Below the pieces are notes generated by a model that saw nothing but the letters and a program-made list of their open reading frames with translations, did not search any database and had not been told where the DNA came from. Positions 51,159 through 60,429 of a DNA stretch of 64,000 nucleotides are shown here, in pieces. Origin of the DNA: Pseudochrobactrum asaccharolyticum (GTDB taxonomy: Bacteria; Pseudomonadota; Alphaproteobacteria; Rhizobiales; Rhizobiaceae); the NCBI RefSeq assembly GCF_003314995.1, contig NZ_QNRH01000001.1, forward strand, positions 798,117-862,116. Reading direction: 5' to 3'. Both the position numbers and the translations under genes were made by a program. Position 1 is the stretch's first letter. Every line of letters begins with the position of its first letter.

Positions 51159-53315
51159 TCAGATATCCAGTTCCTGAACGAATTCAGCATTTTCCTGAAT
51201 GAAGCGGAAGCGGGCTTCCGGCTTTGTGCCCATCAGGTCATCTACAGTGTTTTTGGTCGAGCCGCTTTCATCCTCAAAGAGTTCCACACGCAGCAAAGTA
51301 CGCTTGCTCGGATCCATCGTGGTTTCTTTAAGCTGCTCAGCACGCATTTCACCAAGACCTTTAAAGCGGCCAAGCTCAACTTTACCTTTGCCGGTAAAGA
51401 CTGTGCGCATCAGTTCGTCCTTATGCGCATCATCACGGGCATAGGCGACCTTACCACCTTGGCTGAGGCGATACAGCGGCGGCACAGCAAGGAACAGGTG
51501 TCCACCGGTAATCAGCTGCGGCATTTCCTGATAGAAGAAGGTGATCAGCAGCGAGGCAATATGCGCACCATCCACGTCAGCATCTGTCATCACAATGATG
51601 CGGTCATAGCGTAGATCATCTTCACGGTAGTTCTTGCGGGTGCCACAGCCAAGCGCCTGCACCAGATCACCGATCTGCTGGTTTGCCGTCAGCTTATCGC
51701 GTCCGGCGCTGGCCACGTTGAGGATTTTACCACGCAGCGGCAAAATCGCCTGATTGGTGCGGTTACGCGCCTGTTTGGCAGAACCGCCCGCCGAGTCACC
51801 CTCAACGATGAACAATTCTGCACCGGCTGCGGAATTTTGCGAGCAGTCAGCCAGTTTGCCCGGCAGACGCAACTTACGGGTTGCTGTCTTACGAGTGGTT
51901 TCTTTTTCCTGACGGCGGCGCAGGCGTTCTTCCGCACGCTCAACAACCCAATCGAGCAGTTTTGATGCTTCCTGCGGCGAGGCGGCAAGCCAATGGTCAA
52001 AAGGATCGCGGATCGCATTTTCAACAATACGCTGCGCTTCAACAGTCGCCAGCTTATCCTTGGTCTGACCAACGAATTCCGGCTCACGGATGAAAACCGA
52101 CATCATACCGGCAGCAGAAATCATCACGTCATCAGTGGTGATCACCGAGGCGCGTTTATTGTTGGTCAGTTCCGCATAGGCTTTGAGGCCGCGCGTCAGT
52201 GCAAGGCGCAGACCCGCTTCATGCGTACCGCCTTCACCGGTTGGAATGGTGTTACAATAGGAGTGAACAAAGCTGTCACCGCCATACCATGCCACCGCCC
52301 ATTCGACAGCACCGTGACCGCCTTGCTTTTCCGTCTTGCCGGAGAAAATTTCTCTGGTGACCATAAATTCTTTGCCGAGTGAGGCTGAGAGAAAGTCTTT
52401 CAGACCACCTGGAAAATGGAAAACAGCTTTATCCGGAATGCCCTTTTTAGGATCAAGCAAAGACGGATCACAGGACCAGCGGATTTCTACGCCGCCAAAC
52501 AGATAGGCTTTCGACCGCGCCATACGATACAGGCGCTCTGGGTCAAATTTGACGTTTTTGCCGAAAATCTCCGGATCCGGATGGAAACGCACCCGCGTAC
52601 CACGGCGGTTATGGACTTCACCGAGTTCTTCCAGATCACCCAGCGGCAGCCCGCGGGAAAAACGCAGACGATAGAGGCGGCGGGCACGGGCGACTTCGAC
52701 TTCCAGCAGGTCGGACAAGGCGTTGACCACAGAAACACCAACACCATGCAGACCACCGGAGGTCTCATAGGCTTTGCCGTCGAATTTACCGCCGGCATGA
52801 AGCTTAGTCATAATCACTTCAAGCGTTGATTTGCCCGGCACCTGAGGGTGAAGTTCAACCGGAATACCACGACCATTATCACTGACTGTCAGGAAGCCTT
52901 CGGCATCAAGATTAACATCAATGAAATTGGCATGACCGGCAACCGCCTCGTCCATCGCGTTGTCGATGACTTCGGCAAACAGATGGTGCAACGCTTTTTC
53001 ATCAGTACCGCCGATATACATGCCGGGACGCAGACGTACCGGTTCCAGCCCTTCAAGAACACGGATGGCGGAAGCATTATAATCACTGCCATCTGAGTTA
53101 CTCGGAGCCGAGCGCATTTCAGCAGCTGTTTTTTGTGCAGGAGCTGCCGGAGCAGGCGCGCTTGCAGCAATTTCTGGCTTGCTCACAGGCGAAGGCTGTG
53201 CAGGCACAGGGGTGGCGACAGTTTCAGCAATATCCGCGGACACCTCAGGCTGAGACACCTGCCGCCCGCGTGCATTGTTGAGAATATTCGCAAAAAGATC
53301 GTCGCTATTATCCAT
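51159..53315 (-). CDS. parE: DNA topoisomerase IV subunit B
   Basis: The ATPase subunit of topoisomerase IV, which decatenates chromosomes. GHKL ATPase motifs: EVIDNAMDEAVAGHA, VSDNGRGIPVELHP and GGLHGVGVSVVNALS; Toprim motif FIVEGDSAGGSAKQARNR and DADVDGAHI. The start at 53315 (MDNSDDLFANIL) is preferred to the upstream Met at 53357, which has no ribosome site; this gives 718 aa. Residues 20-80 are Ala/Pro-rich and poorly ordered. A LexA-type site lies about 190 bp upstream. Confidence 0.95.
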   Translation of the reverse strand: MDNSDDLFANILNNARGRQVSQPEVSADIAETVATPVPAQPSPVSKPEIAASAPAPAAPAQKTAAEMRSAPSNSDGSDYNASAIRVLEGLEPVRLRPGMYIGGTDEKALHHLFAEVIDNAMDEAVAGHANFIDVNLDAEGFLTVSDNGRGIPVELHPQVPGKSTLEVIMTKLHAGGKFDGKAYETSGGLHGVGVSVVNALSDLLEVEVARARRLYRLRFSRGLPLGDLEELGEVHNRRGTRVRFHPDPEIFGKNVKFDPERLYRMARSKAYLFGGVEIRWSCDPSLLDPKKGIPDKAVFHFPGGLKDFLSASLGKEFMVTREIFSGKTEKQGGHGAVEWAVAWYGGDSFVHSYCNTIPTGEGGTHEAGLRLALTRGLKAYAELTNNKRASVITTDDVMISAAGMMSVFIREPEFVGQTKDKLATVEAQRIVENAIRDPFDHWLAASPQEASKLLDWVVERAEERLRRRQEKETTRKTATRKLRLPGKLADCSQNSAAGAELFIVEGDSAGGSAKQARNRTNQAILPLRGKILNVASAGRDKLTANQQIGDLVQALGCGTRKNYREDDLRYDRIIVMTDADVDGAHIASLLITFFYQEMPQLITGGHLFLAVPPLYRLSQGGKVAYARDDAHKDELMRTVFTGKGKVELGRFKGLGEMRAEQLKETTMDPSKRTLLRVELFEDESGSTKNTVDDLMGTKPEARFRFIQENAEFVQELDI

Positions 53316-53508
53316 GTGGAATGGCCGGCCTGTTCGTTCAAATAGATTACGGAGCATTTTGCTGCTGAACAGAGATTCAGCGTCGCATAAATGCGGGAAA
53401 CAAAATTACGGAGCGGAATATTCAGTTCTGAATTTCAAAACCGCACCGGAATTATGGAAAATCGAATCACCGAGATTTTGGCATGTTTCAACAAGTAAAG
53501 CGACAAAG

Positions 53509-53523
53509 GTTCGCTATACGTTC
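53509..53523 (-). promoter_or_regulatory. LexA-type site upstream of parE
   Basis: Perfect GTTC-GCTATAC-GTTC direct repeat on the plus strand, 194 bp before the chosen parE start and 284 bp before eamA. The match is exact, but the distance leaves the target gene open. Confidence 0.65.
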
Positions 53524-53738
53524 CTGTTTAAATGCCGGTAATCCTGACTTTTCCGCAGATTTTATTTTGTTTGGACAATTACACGGGAATTGTCAAATCC
53601 GGCATTCGTCTTCAGGTGTGCTGCTGTGGCCTTAAAGTGACGGCACGGGACAATAAAACGCGCAGCCGGAGAGAGGTGTTGCGTTAGCGGGCAAGCCGTG
53701 ATGAGAACGCTGAATATGGAAATAACGCTGCCCGAGCA

Positions 53739-53798
53739 GCCCGAAATAAACGCGGTGTAACCGCAGAGGCCCGAGATAAAAGCGGCGTAGCCGCAGAG
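53739..53798 (+). repeat. Two 30-bp tandem repeats, each with a hairpin
   Basis: Units at 53739-53768 and 53769-53798 match at 26 of 30 positions. Each contains a 5-bp stem with GTA loop: GCGGT/ACCGC in the first and GCGGC/GCCGC in the second, a compensated base-pair change. The second unit runs into the eamA ribosome site. Confidence 0.85.
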
Positions 53799-53806
53799 GA
53801 ATGACA

Positions 53807-54739
53807 ATGCAGAACCGGTTGCAGCCGCATGTGCGCGGAATGATCACCATGATCTGTGCCATGCTTATTGTGCCGCTGATGGACGCCACCGGCAAGTGGC
53901 TGGCAATGGAAGAGAATATTCCGCCCGGCACGATCAGTTTTATGCGTTTTTTTGTGCAGGGTATCCTCAGCTTTGCAGCGATTATCATTTTTAGCCGTGG
54001 TTTTGGGCTGAAAACCCAACATCTCTGGGGCAATCTGTTTCGCGGTTGTTTGCTGGCTCTCGGTAGTCTCTGCTTTTTCACCGCGGTCAAATATATGCCG
54101 CTGGCCGATGCGCTGGCTGTGTTCTTTGTGGAACCGCTTATTCTGACCGTTCTCTCGATGATTTTCCTTAATGAGAAGGTGGGCTGGCGCCGCTTGAGTG
54201 CTGTGCTTGTCGGGTTGCTTGGCACAGTCATCGTTATTCAGCCAAGCTGGAGCGTTTTCGGCTGGCTCTCGGTTTTGCCGGCGATTTCCGCCTTCTTGTT
54301 CGCGGTCTATTTGGTGCTCAATCGCAAATTTGGCCTTAATGAGCGTCCGGTCGTGATGCAGTTTTATGCCGGTATTGGAGGCAGTATCATGGGGATTGCG
54401 GTTATGATCTTTGGCCATACAGCTGCTATTCCTGATCTGCAATTTGCATTGCCGCACACGCTGTTTCCGTGGTTCATGCTGCTCATGATTGGTGTCTTCG
54501 CGGCCAGCGGTCATTTGCTGGTGGTGCGTGCATTCCAGCTGGCACCGGCCTCCATTCTGGCACCATTCCAATATGTTGAAATTGTTATGGCGGTCACGGT
54601 CGGTTTGTTGTTTTTCGGTGACTTCCCGAGCCTGTCTAAATGGTTTGGTATTGCGATTATTATCGGCTCAGGGATCTATGTTTTCATCCGTGAGCGCAAG
54701 CGCAGTGCTGAGGCAGAAAAGGCCGTACTCTCAGTTTAG
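53807..54739 (+). CDS. EamA-family (DMT) transporter
   Basis: A 310-aa inner-membrane protein with ten predicted helices in two EamA repeats, of the drug/metabolite transporter superfamily. The first repeat includes PLADALAVFFVEPLILTVLSMIFLNEKVGWRR and the second LAPASILAPFQYVEIVMAVTVGLLFFGDFPS, the usual helix 3-4 signatures. The ATG at 53807 has AGAGGA 7 bases upstream; the ATG at 53801 overlaps that site. The transported compound is unknown. Tandem hairpin repeats sit in its leader. Confidence 0.88.
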   Translation: MQNRLQPHVRGMITMICAMLIVPLMDATGKWLAMEENIPPGTISFMRFFVQGILSFAAIIIFSRGFGLKTQHLWGNLFRGCLLALGSLCFFTAVKYMPLADALAVFFVEPLILTVLSMIFLNEKVGWRRLSAVLVGLLGTVIVIQPSWSVFGWLSVLPAISAFLFAVYLVLNRKFGLNERPVVMQFYAGIGGSIMGIAVMIFGHTAAIPDLQFALPHTLFPWFMLLMIGVFAASGHLLVVRAFQLAPASILAPFQYVEIVMAVTVGLLFFGDFPSLSKWFGIAIIIGSGIYVFIRERKRSAEAEKAVLSV

Positions 54740-54750
54740 AGAAAAGAAAA

Positions 54751-54777
54751 AAGGCGGCTTAAGTGCCGCCTTTTTAA
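54751..54777. terminator. Bidirectional terminator between eamA and lipB
   Basis: Stem AAGGCGGC/GCCGCCTT with a 6-base loop; followed by TTTTT on the plus strand and TTTTTT on the minus strand. Confidence 0.9.
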
Positions 54778-54807
54778 TATAAAACAATAACTTATTTAAA
54801 TTGTCTG

Positions 54808-55551
54808 TTATTTCACATCACCAAAGACATCATTGAAACTTTGCTTCAATGCCATATCCAGATCGTCCATAGTGACAGGCAATCCCAGATCAACCAGACT
54901 GGTCACTCCATATTCAGCAATACCGCAAGGAACGATGCCACCGAAGTTTTCAAGCTGCGGTTCCACGTTAAGGGCAATGCCGTGAAAACTGACCCAGCGG
55001 CGCATACGAATGCCGATTGCTGCGATCTTATCTTCTGCCATTGCACCATTCGCGAGGCGCGGTTTTTCCGGTCGCGCAACCCAGACGCCAACGCGGTCTT
55101 CGCGCCGTTCGCCTTTGATATTGAAATTATCAAGTGTGGTGATGATCCATTGTTCCAGCGCTGCTACAAAAGCGCGGATATCTTCACGGCGACGCTTGAG
55201 ATCAAGCATGACATAAGCCACACGCTGCCCCGGGCCATGATAGGTAAATTCACCGCCGCGTCCGGTCTTGTAAACCGGAAAACGATCTGGCGTTAGCAAA
55301 TCTTCATCACGCGCACTGGTACCGGCGGTATAAAGCGGCGGATGTTCCACCAGCCACACGAGCTCATTGGCTCCGCCATCACGAATGGCGGCAACGCGTG
55401 CTTCCATAAAAGCTTCCGCATCAGGGTAGGATGTCAGACCATCAGCAACCAGCCATTCAACCGGCGGGGAGCCATCAGTGCTAAGAAACTGAGCGGATAA
55501 ATCATTGCGATTAGTCGCAGGGCGACTCTGTGCAGGGGCGTTTTCTGTCAT
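54808..55551 (-). CDS. lipB: Octanoyltransferase (lipoate biosynthesis)
   Basis: A 247-aa enzyme moving octanoyl from acyl carrier protein to lipoyl domains. Motifs: [21 protein letters not shown], the Lys in [22 protein letters not shown], and the catalytic Cys in [16 protein letters not shown]. The 30 residues before [12 protein letters not shown] form a weakly conserved extension. A terminator shared with eamA lies downstream. Confidence 0.95.
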   Translation of the reverse strand: MTENAPAQSRPATNRNDLSAQFLSTDGSPPVEWLVADGLTSYPDAEAFMEARVAAIRDGGANELVWLVEHPPLYTAGTSARDEDLLTPDRFPVYKTGRGGEFTYHGPGQRVAYVMLDLKRRREDIRAFVAALEQWIITTLDNFNIKGERREDRVGVWVARPEKPRLANGAMAEDKIAAIGIRMRRWVSFHGIALNVEPQLENFGGIVPCGIAEYGVTSLVDLGLPVTMDDLDMALKQSFNDVFGDVK

Positions 55552-55627
55552 GATGGCAATCAGGTAGAGATTGCGGTCAAAAAAATCCAGATGGCAAATT
55601 GACCGCTCTGCTATGAAAGCCTGATTA

Positions 55628-56164
55628 TCAACTGGCTAAGGCGCAAAGGCTTTCTGCTGTTTTGATATCGCTGCGCAACATACCGAAGATTGCTGTGTCC
55701 CAACGTTCATTGCCGACCTGCAGGCAGGAGCGGCGGATGCCCTCAAGCTGAAAACCGAGTTTGCGATAGGTCTGAATGGCAGCGCGGTTGAATGTAAATA
55801 CATTCAGTTCGAGACGGGAGAATTCCTCCTGATCGAAGAGACGCTTGATGATCTGCTGCAAAAACGGCTGGGTAAGGCGCTGGCCACGATAGGTCGGATT
55901 AACTGCAACGCGCCCCAGACGGGCGACACCGTGCTGCCAGTCAAGAACGAGCTGAGCATGACCTACCAGTTCCTGATTGTAAAAGGCGCTGAACATCAGG
56001 CGCTGCGGCTTATTGCCTTCAGTCTCGCTTTGCATTTGCTCAATTTGCTGTTCGCAAAGGGGATATTTCAAAAGGGGACCGCCCCATTGAATGAGTTCAG
56101 CCTCACTGGCAAACCAGTTGCACAAATGCGCGGCATCATCTTGGTGAAATGGACGGATATCCAT
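55628..56164 (-). CDS. GNAT acetyltransferase
   Basis: A 178-aa GNAT N-acetyltransferase starting [20 protein letters not shown]. Motif A is [24 protein letters not shown] and motif [25 protein letters not shown], the RimJ/RimL-like layout. The acetyl-CoA loop R-G-Q-R-L is slightly unusual in lacking the second Gly. It has its own upstream region; the 76-bp gap to lipB shows no terminator. Substrate unknown. Confidence 0.85.
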   Translation of the reverse strand: MDIRPFHQDDAAHLCNWFASEAELIQWGGPLLKYPLCEQQIEQMQSETEGNKPQRLMFSAFYNQELVGHAQLVLDWQHGVARLGRVAVNPTYRGQRLTQPFLQQIIKRLFDQEEFSRLELNVFTFNRAAIQTYRKLGFQLEGIRRSCLQVGNERWDTAIFGMLRSDIKTAESLCALAS

Positions 56165-56327
56165 ATCTGCTCCCCGTAGAGACTAAAATTAAGCGTAAGC
56201 TAGCCTATAGCAGAAGGTGAGGGAACTGGAAAAGTTGCCAGAAATTAACCATGTTTAAAAATACGTGATTATAGAATTTTTTGGACGAATTTAAAATTAA
56301 TTCAAAGGCTATGCGTATGTTGAGGGG

Positions 56328-56705
56328 ATGAAATTACTGCGTTATGTAAATGTAGATTTTATTTGGAGGCAACAAGGGTTGATTACTGTGAATCTAATTT
56401 GGAAACGGACGTTGCAAATGCATATCGTATTCTGGGTAATATTAGCAATATTGGCTTATGTAACTGCCGGCTCCGGCACTTTAGCAAGTTGTTGGCCCCT
56501 TGTGTTTTTCATCCCGTTTTCAGGCATTGTGTTTTTCGTGCTCATTGTATGGAGTATTATGACTTTGTGGCGATGGGGATTTTCTCCGCACCTTCGCTTC
56601 ATACGATCGTTCATAGTTGAAAGCCATATCATGATAATGACTTTTGGTCTTATTGTCTGCTTTGGAACGGCAGGATTAGCAACAGAGCACGTAAGTTGTA
56701 TGTAG
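56328..56705 (+). CDS. Small unknown membrane protein
   Basis: Up to 125 aa with three hydrophobic segments (MHIVFWVILAILAYVTAG, PLVFFIPFSGIVFFVLIVW, HIMIMTFGLIVCFGTAG), so an inner-membrane protein. The start is uncertain: the ATG at 56328 has its purine run too close, whereas a TTG at 56379 has GGAGG 9 bases upstream and would give 108 aa. No family recognised. AT-rich codon use suggests a recently acquired or fast-changing gene. Confidence 0.5.
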   Translation: MKLLRYVNVDFIWRQQGLITVNLIWKRTLQMHIVFWVILAILAYVTAGSGTLASCWPLVFFIPFSGIVFFVLIVWSIMTLWRWGFSPHLRFIRSFIVESHIMIMTFGLIVCFGTAGLATEHVSCM

Positions 56706-56802
56706 TGAAACGCATTCTTACAAATAGTAAATAAGTCCATGCAGCCTGATATTTCATTCATGCTCTGTGTTTGATAAAAGCGGATCAAACAGGAGAAACA
56801 GG

Positions 56803-57504
56803 GTGGCACAGAAGCTTATTGGCCTCATCGGAGGCATGAGTTGGGAAAGTTCAGCTGAATATTATCGTATCATCAATGAGCTTGTCCGGGACAGGCTTGG
56901 TGGTTTGCATTCAGCCAAATGTCTGATGTGGTCGTTTGACTTTGCAGAGATTGAAGCGCTGCAACATGCAGGGCGCTGGGATGATGCAACCATTGAGATG
57001 ATTAAGGCCGCGCAAAGTCTGGAGCGTGGCGGGGCTGATTTCCTGCTTATTTGCACCAATACAATGCACCGCATGGCTGATGAGGTGCAGGTCGCAATCA
57101 ATATCCCGCTTATTCATATTGCAGATCCGACTGCAGAGCGCATAAAAACCGCAGGGCTTAAAAAAGTTGGTCTGCTGGGAACTGCTTTCACGATGGAACA
57201 GGATTTCTATAAAGGGCGGCTGATTAACCAGCACGGTCTTGAGGTTTTGGTGCCAAATGACGATGACCGCAAAACTGTCCATCGCATTATTTATGATGAA
57301 CTAGTGCAAGGTGAAGTCAAAGAGACGTCCCGCCAGATGTATCGTGATGTGATTGCCCGCCTTGTCGGGCAGGGCGCTGAGGCGGTTATTCTGGGCTGTA
57401 CGGAAATTATGTTGCTTGTGCGCCCTGAGGATAGTGCAGTGCCGATTTATGATACGACAGCGATCCACGCAGAAGCTGCGGTGGAGCGTGTTATTGCAGC
57501 TTAA
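56803..57504 (+). CDS. Aspartate/glutamate racemase family protein
   Basis: A 233-aa cofactor-independent racemase of the Asp/Glu family (YgeA/RacD-like). It reads LIGLIGGMSWESSAEYYRIIN at the N-terminus; the two catalytic cysteines are in LLICTNTMH and VILGCTEIMLL. The start is taken as GTG 56803, with AGGAGA 6 bases upstream, rather than the frame extension to 56767. It may produce D-aspartate or another D-amino acid. A hairpin follows the stop codon. Confidence 0.9.
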   Translation: MAQKLIGLIGGMSWESSAEYYRIINELVRDRLGGLHSAKCLMWSFDFAEIEALQHAGRWDDATIEMIKAAQSLERGGADFLLICTNTMHRMADEVQVAINIPLIHIADPTAERIKTAGLKKVGLLGTAFTMEQDFYKGRLINQHGLEVLVPNDDDRKTVHRIIYDELVQGEVKETSRQMYRDVIARLVGQGAEAVILGCTEIMLLVRPEDSAVPIYDTTAIHAEAAVERVIAA

Positions 57505-57509
57505 TAACA

Positions 57510-57528
57510 CAGGGGCGAAATGCCCCTG
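57510..57528 (+). terminator. Hairpin after the racemase gene
   Basis: 7-bp stem CAGGGGC/GCCCCTG with a 5-base loop, 5 bases after the stop codon; the T run after it is weak. Confidence 0.6.
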
Positions 57529-57656
57529 ATTTCAAGCATATTCAGTTTTAGTTCGTGGGAAGGTGTTTCAGCAAAAGATGGCAGCTTTCCCGTTTGCATG
57601 ATTATGCATGGGAGAAGAGATGATTATTTATCGCTGAAAATACTCTCTTGGGAGAG

Positions 57657-57763
57657 AATGGTGCGGTCGAGAAGACTCGAACTTCCACGGGTTGCCCCAC
57701 AGCGACCTCAACGCTGCGCGTCTACCAATTCCGCCACGACCGCACTGTGTGGTAGAAACCGAA
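57657..57763. repeat. 107-bp direct repeat, left copy (contains tRNA-Leu)
   Basis: Identical base for base to 63893-63999: the whole tRNA, 20 bases on its 5' side and 2 bases on its 3' side. The copies are 6236 bp apart in the same orientation. Confidence 0.95.
57659..57743 (-). tRNA. tRNA-Leu (anticodon GAG), copy 1
   Basis: 85 nt with an encoded CCA. Acceptor stem GCGGTCG/CGACCGC, D-arm with AATTGGTAGACGC, anticodon loop TTGAGGT (GAG at 34-36), a long variable arm (TGGGGCAACCCGTGGA) typical of class II tRNAs, and T-loop GTTCGAGTC. A small hairpin with a T-rich tail follows. It is identical, with its flanks, to the copy at the right end of the window. Confidence 0.96.
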
Positions 57764-57927
57764 CTGCTTCGGTGAAGGCCATGTAGCAAATCACTATTGC
57801 AGTGACAAGCCATATTATTCATCAATGATATCAATATGCTTATAAATTTTCCCGAAATGCCGGAAATGATCATTTCAGAGGCCTCTATTTCCGCATTTAC
57901 CACCTTCCGGTCTCCATAGACTACCTC

Positions 57928-58803
57928 TTAAGGCTTGGTGGCGAACATATCAGCGAGAGTTGCCGCAAAACTTTTGGCTATTGCCGAGCGGTTTTTATCA
58001 GTACTGACATAGATTCCGACAACCGCATCACCCAATTGCGGGAGATTTGGATTGGCACTGATGGCACGCAATGTCGGTGGAATAACGCGGTCTGCTAATG
58101 CTGTAACGCCAAAGCCGCCTTGCAAGGCAGCGGTAATGCCTGTCAGACTGGGGCTGGTATAAACAATCTCAAAGCTTTTACCTTCCCGCTGTAGCGCAGT
58201 CAGCATATTGCGGCGATAGAGGCAGCCTTCCGGATAACAGACAATACGTAAGTCACTATTGGCTTGATCATCCGGATAATTCTGTAGATCGCTATTTCCG
58301 CCCACCCATGAAAGCGTTTCTTTCCATGTCATGAATACGCCTTCTGCAGGACCGTCTGCGGTCATGGCCACCACAATATCCAGCAGACCTGCACGTAATC
58401 CCCGTAACAGATTGTAGGAGAGGTCGCAGGTGATATCGAAAGTCATATTGGCAGTTGTATTGTTCAGACTGCCCATTAGTTGCGGCAGAAAATGATCGGC
58501 ATAATCATTCGGTATCCCAAGCCGAAGCCTGCCGATCGTCTCGCGCTTTGAGAGTTTCAGCATCATTTCATCGTTGAGAGCCAGTATTTGTCGCGCATAG
58601 CTGGCAACGGTCTCGCCATATTCAGTAAGCTGGGCACCGCCGTCTTTTGAAAATAATGAAGTGCCGAGCAGCTCCTGCAAGCGCTTCATTTGCAGGCTGA
58701 TTGCTGGCTGGGTACGCCCCAACTGTTCGCCCGCCCGCCCGTAGCCTCTTAAATCAATAATGGTGACAAATGTCCTGAGCAGATCTGTCGGAATATTGCG
58801 CAT
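57928..58803 (-). CDS. LysR-family transcriptional regulator
   Basis: A 291-aa regulator. The N-terminal winged helix-turn-helix reads NIPTDLLRTFVTIIDLRGYGRAGEQLGRTQPAISLQMKRLQELLG; the rest is the periplasmic-binding-like effector domain. The start at 58803 has AGGTGGG 7 bases upstream; the frame extension to 58833 is unlikely. It lies downstream of an MHS transporter and a creatinase gene on the same strand and most likely controls them, perhaps with creatine or a breakdown product as effector. Confidence 0.9.
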   Translation of the reverse strand: MRNIPTDLLRTFVTIIDLRGYGRAGEQLGRTQPAISLQMKRLQELLGTSLFSKDGGAQLTEYGETVASYARQILALNDEMMLKLSKRETIGRLRLGIPNDYADHFLPQLMGSLNNTTANMTFDITCDLSYNLLRGLRAGLLDIVVAMTADGPAEGVFMTWKETLSWVGGNSDLQNYPDDQANSDLRIVCYPEGCLYRRNMLTALQREGKSFEIVYTSPSLTGITAALQGGFGVTALADRVIPPTLRAISANPNLPQLGDAVVGIYVSTDKNRSAIAKSFAATLADMFATKP

Positions 58804-58972
58804 CTCAGTCCCACCTGAAATTTTTGCCGGCAAGAATCCATGCCGGCGCCCCCTCGCAAAACTCTATAGTATTGAATTGGAATTTGCTGATAAATATTGC
58901 CCTGCCTGAACAGACAGGCACGACATGAGAGTGTCTCATATCGTGCCATATTTGGTCATCGTTTGCCTGTTT

Positions 58973-60322
58973 TTAATCCGCGAGCGGTTTGCCAGCGGTT
59001 TCCCGTGCAAAACACATTGCAAGAAGTGAAACTACGGCGATGGCCACCAGATACCAGGCAGGTGCAAGTTTGCTACCGGTGATATTGATCAGGAAGGTTG
59101 CAATCAGTGGCGCTGTGCCGCCGAGAAACGCCTGAGCCGTATTGAAGCTAAACGCGAAGCCGCTATAGCGTACACGGGTCGGGAAAATCTCGGTGAGAAA
59201 ACAAGGCAATGTACCGTCATTGACTGTCAGCAAAATACCAAAGGCGATCTGAATAAGAATAATACCCGTTAAAGTCGCACCATCCAGCATTGCAAACAAC
59301 GGAACGGTGAGGGCGATGAACAGGATGGAGGCAAGTATCAGTGCTACTTTGCGGCCTATTTTGTCCGAGATCGCGCCCATAACAAAAATCGACAGGACAT
59401 AGATTGCCAGTGAAATACTGACCGTTAAAAATGCTTCTGTTTCTCCGACATTCAATTCCGTAATCAGATAGGTCGGCATATAGCTGAGAATTAAATAGAA
59501 ACCGACAGCATTCAGACTGGTCACACCAATCGAAATAAGCACTTCACGTCGATAGGTGGTGAAGATTTCTTTGGCTGGCGTGGCAGTAACGCGATGTTGG
59601 TTTTCTAATTCTCTGAATTTAGGCGTGTCCTCAATTTTCAGCCGGATATAGATGCCGATCAGACCAAGCGGTAAAGCGAGCAGGAATGGCAGTCTCCAGC
59701 CGTATGACTGCATTTCAGCCGGTGTCAGGAAGGCAAACAGACCTGCAGCCATCAATGAACCGGCAAGCAAGCCTGCTGCAGTGCTGGCAGGCACTAAGCT
59801 GGTGTAAAGACCGCGTTTTGACGGCGGAGAATATTCCGCGATAAAGGATGTTGCACCAGCATATTCACCGGAGGCAGAAAAACCTTGCACCATACGCAGT
59901 AATAATAAGAGTGCAGGCGCCATCATGCCGATCTGAGCATAGGAAGGCAGCAGCGCAATCAGCGTGGTTGCGCCGGACATGATCAGGATGGAAAAGGACA
60001 GGGCTGTACGCCGTCCGATGCGGTCACCAATACTGCCCCAGATGATACCGCCGATCGGCCGGATAATGAAAGAGATTGCAAAGACGGCAAATGTTGCCAT
60101 CAAGGCGGCAGAAGGGGCGATATCCGGAAAAAACACTACGGCGATAATAGTTGCGAGATAGCCGTAAGACGCATAGTCAAACCATTCAACAAAATTGCCG
60201 AGTGAGCTTGCGATCAAAACCTTTCTCAGCGTTTTCTGCGATACTGCGCTTTCGCTGCCGCTGAATGTTGCTGATTGCCTGATCGCTGTTTCACCCCTAT
60301 CTGGGCTTAAAACTGCTGACAT
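58973..60322 (-). CDS. MHS-family MFS transporter (probable creatine or related uptake)
   Basis: A 449-aa inner-membrane proton symporter of the metabolite:H+ symporter (MHS) branch of the major facilitators. Signature blocks: SLGNFVEWFDYASYGYLATI, RPIGGIIWGSIGDRIGRR (A-motif), GFSASGEYAGATSFIAEYSP and EIFPTRVRYSGFAF. MHS carriers import organic acids and compatible solutes such as betaine-like compounds. Position 107 bp behind the creatinase gene suggests creatine (or creatinine/sarcosine) as substrate; this is inference. Confidence 0.9.
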   Translation of the reverse strand: MSAVLSPDRGETAIRQSATFSGSESAVSQKTLRKVLIASSLGNFVEWFDYASYGYLATIIAVVFFPDIAPSAALMATFAVFAISFIIRPIGGIIWGSIGDRIGRRTALSFSILIMSGATTLIALLPSYAQIGMMAPALLLLLRMVQGFSASGEYAGATSFIAEYSPPSKRGLYTSLVPASTAAGLLAGSLMAAGLFAFLTPAEMQSYGWRLPFLLALPLGLIGIYIRLKIEDTPKFRELENQHRVTATPAKEIFTTYRREVLISIGVTSLNAVGFYLILSYMPTYLITELNVGETEAFLTVSISLAIYVLSIFVMGAISDKIGRKVALILASILFIALTVPLFAMLDGATLTGIILIQIAFGILLTVNDGTLPCFLTEIFPTRVRYSGFAFSFNTAQAFLGGTAPLIATFLINITGSKLAPAWYLVAIAVVSLLAMCFARETAGKPLAD

Positions 60323-60400
60323 AATTCCTCCTTGGGCAGTGCTGCGTTGCAGCAGCTGCTCTCGTGTTCCCGTATAGTTTTCTTTTCTTTTTATGAAAAA

Positions 60401-60423
60401 GCACCGGCCTTGATGACCGGTGC
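60401..60423 (-). terminator. Terminator or attenuator after creatinase
   Basis: 7-bp stem GCACCGG/CCGGTGC with a 9-base loop; the minus strand continues TTTTT. It lies 7 bases after the creatinase stop and before the transporter gene, so transporter expression may be lower than, or separate from, creatinase. Confidence 0.8.
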
Positions 60424-60429
60424 CTGTCG

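Larger units (their letters stand above)
53316..53806. other. parE/eamA intergenic region
   Basis: About 490 bp between divergent genes. It holds a LexA-type site (53509-53523), a hairpin GGACAATT/AATTGTC near 53572-53597, and two 30-bp tandem repeats (53739-53798) abutting the eamA ribosome site. No coding region seen. Confidence 0.55.

Noticed and set aside
53739..53798. Tandem repeats considered as a CRISPR remnant
   Set aside because: Units are directly adjacent with no spacers and only two copies; no cas genes anywhere in the window.
53684..54571. 295-aa open frame on the minus strand, opposite eamA
   Set aside because: Low-complexity His/Gln/Arg-rich translation typical of an antisense frame of a membrane-protein gene.
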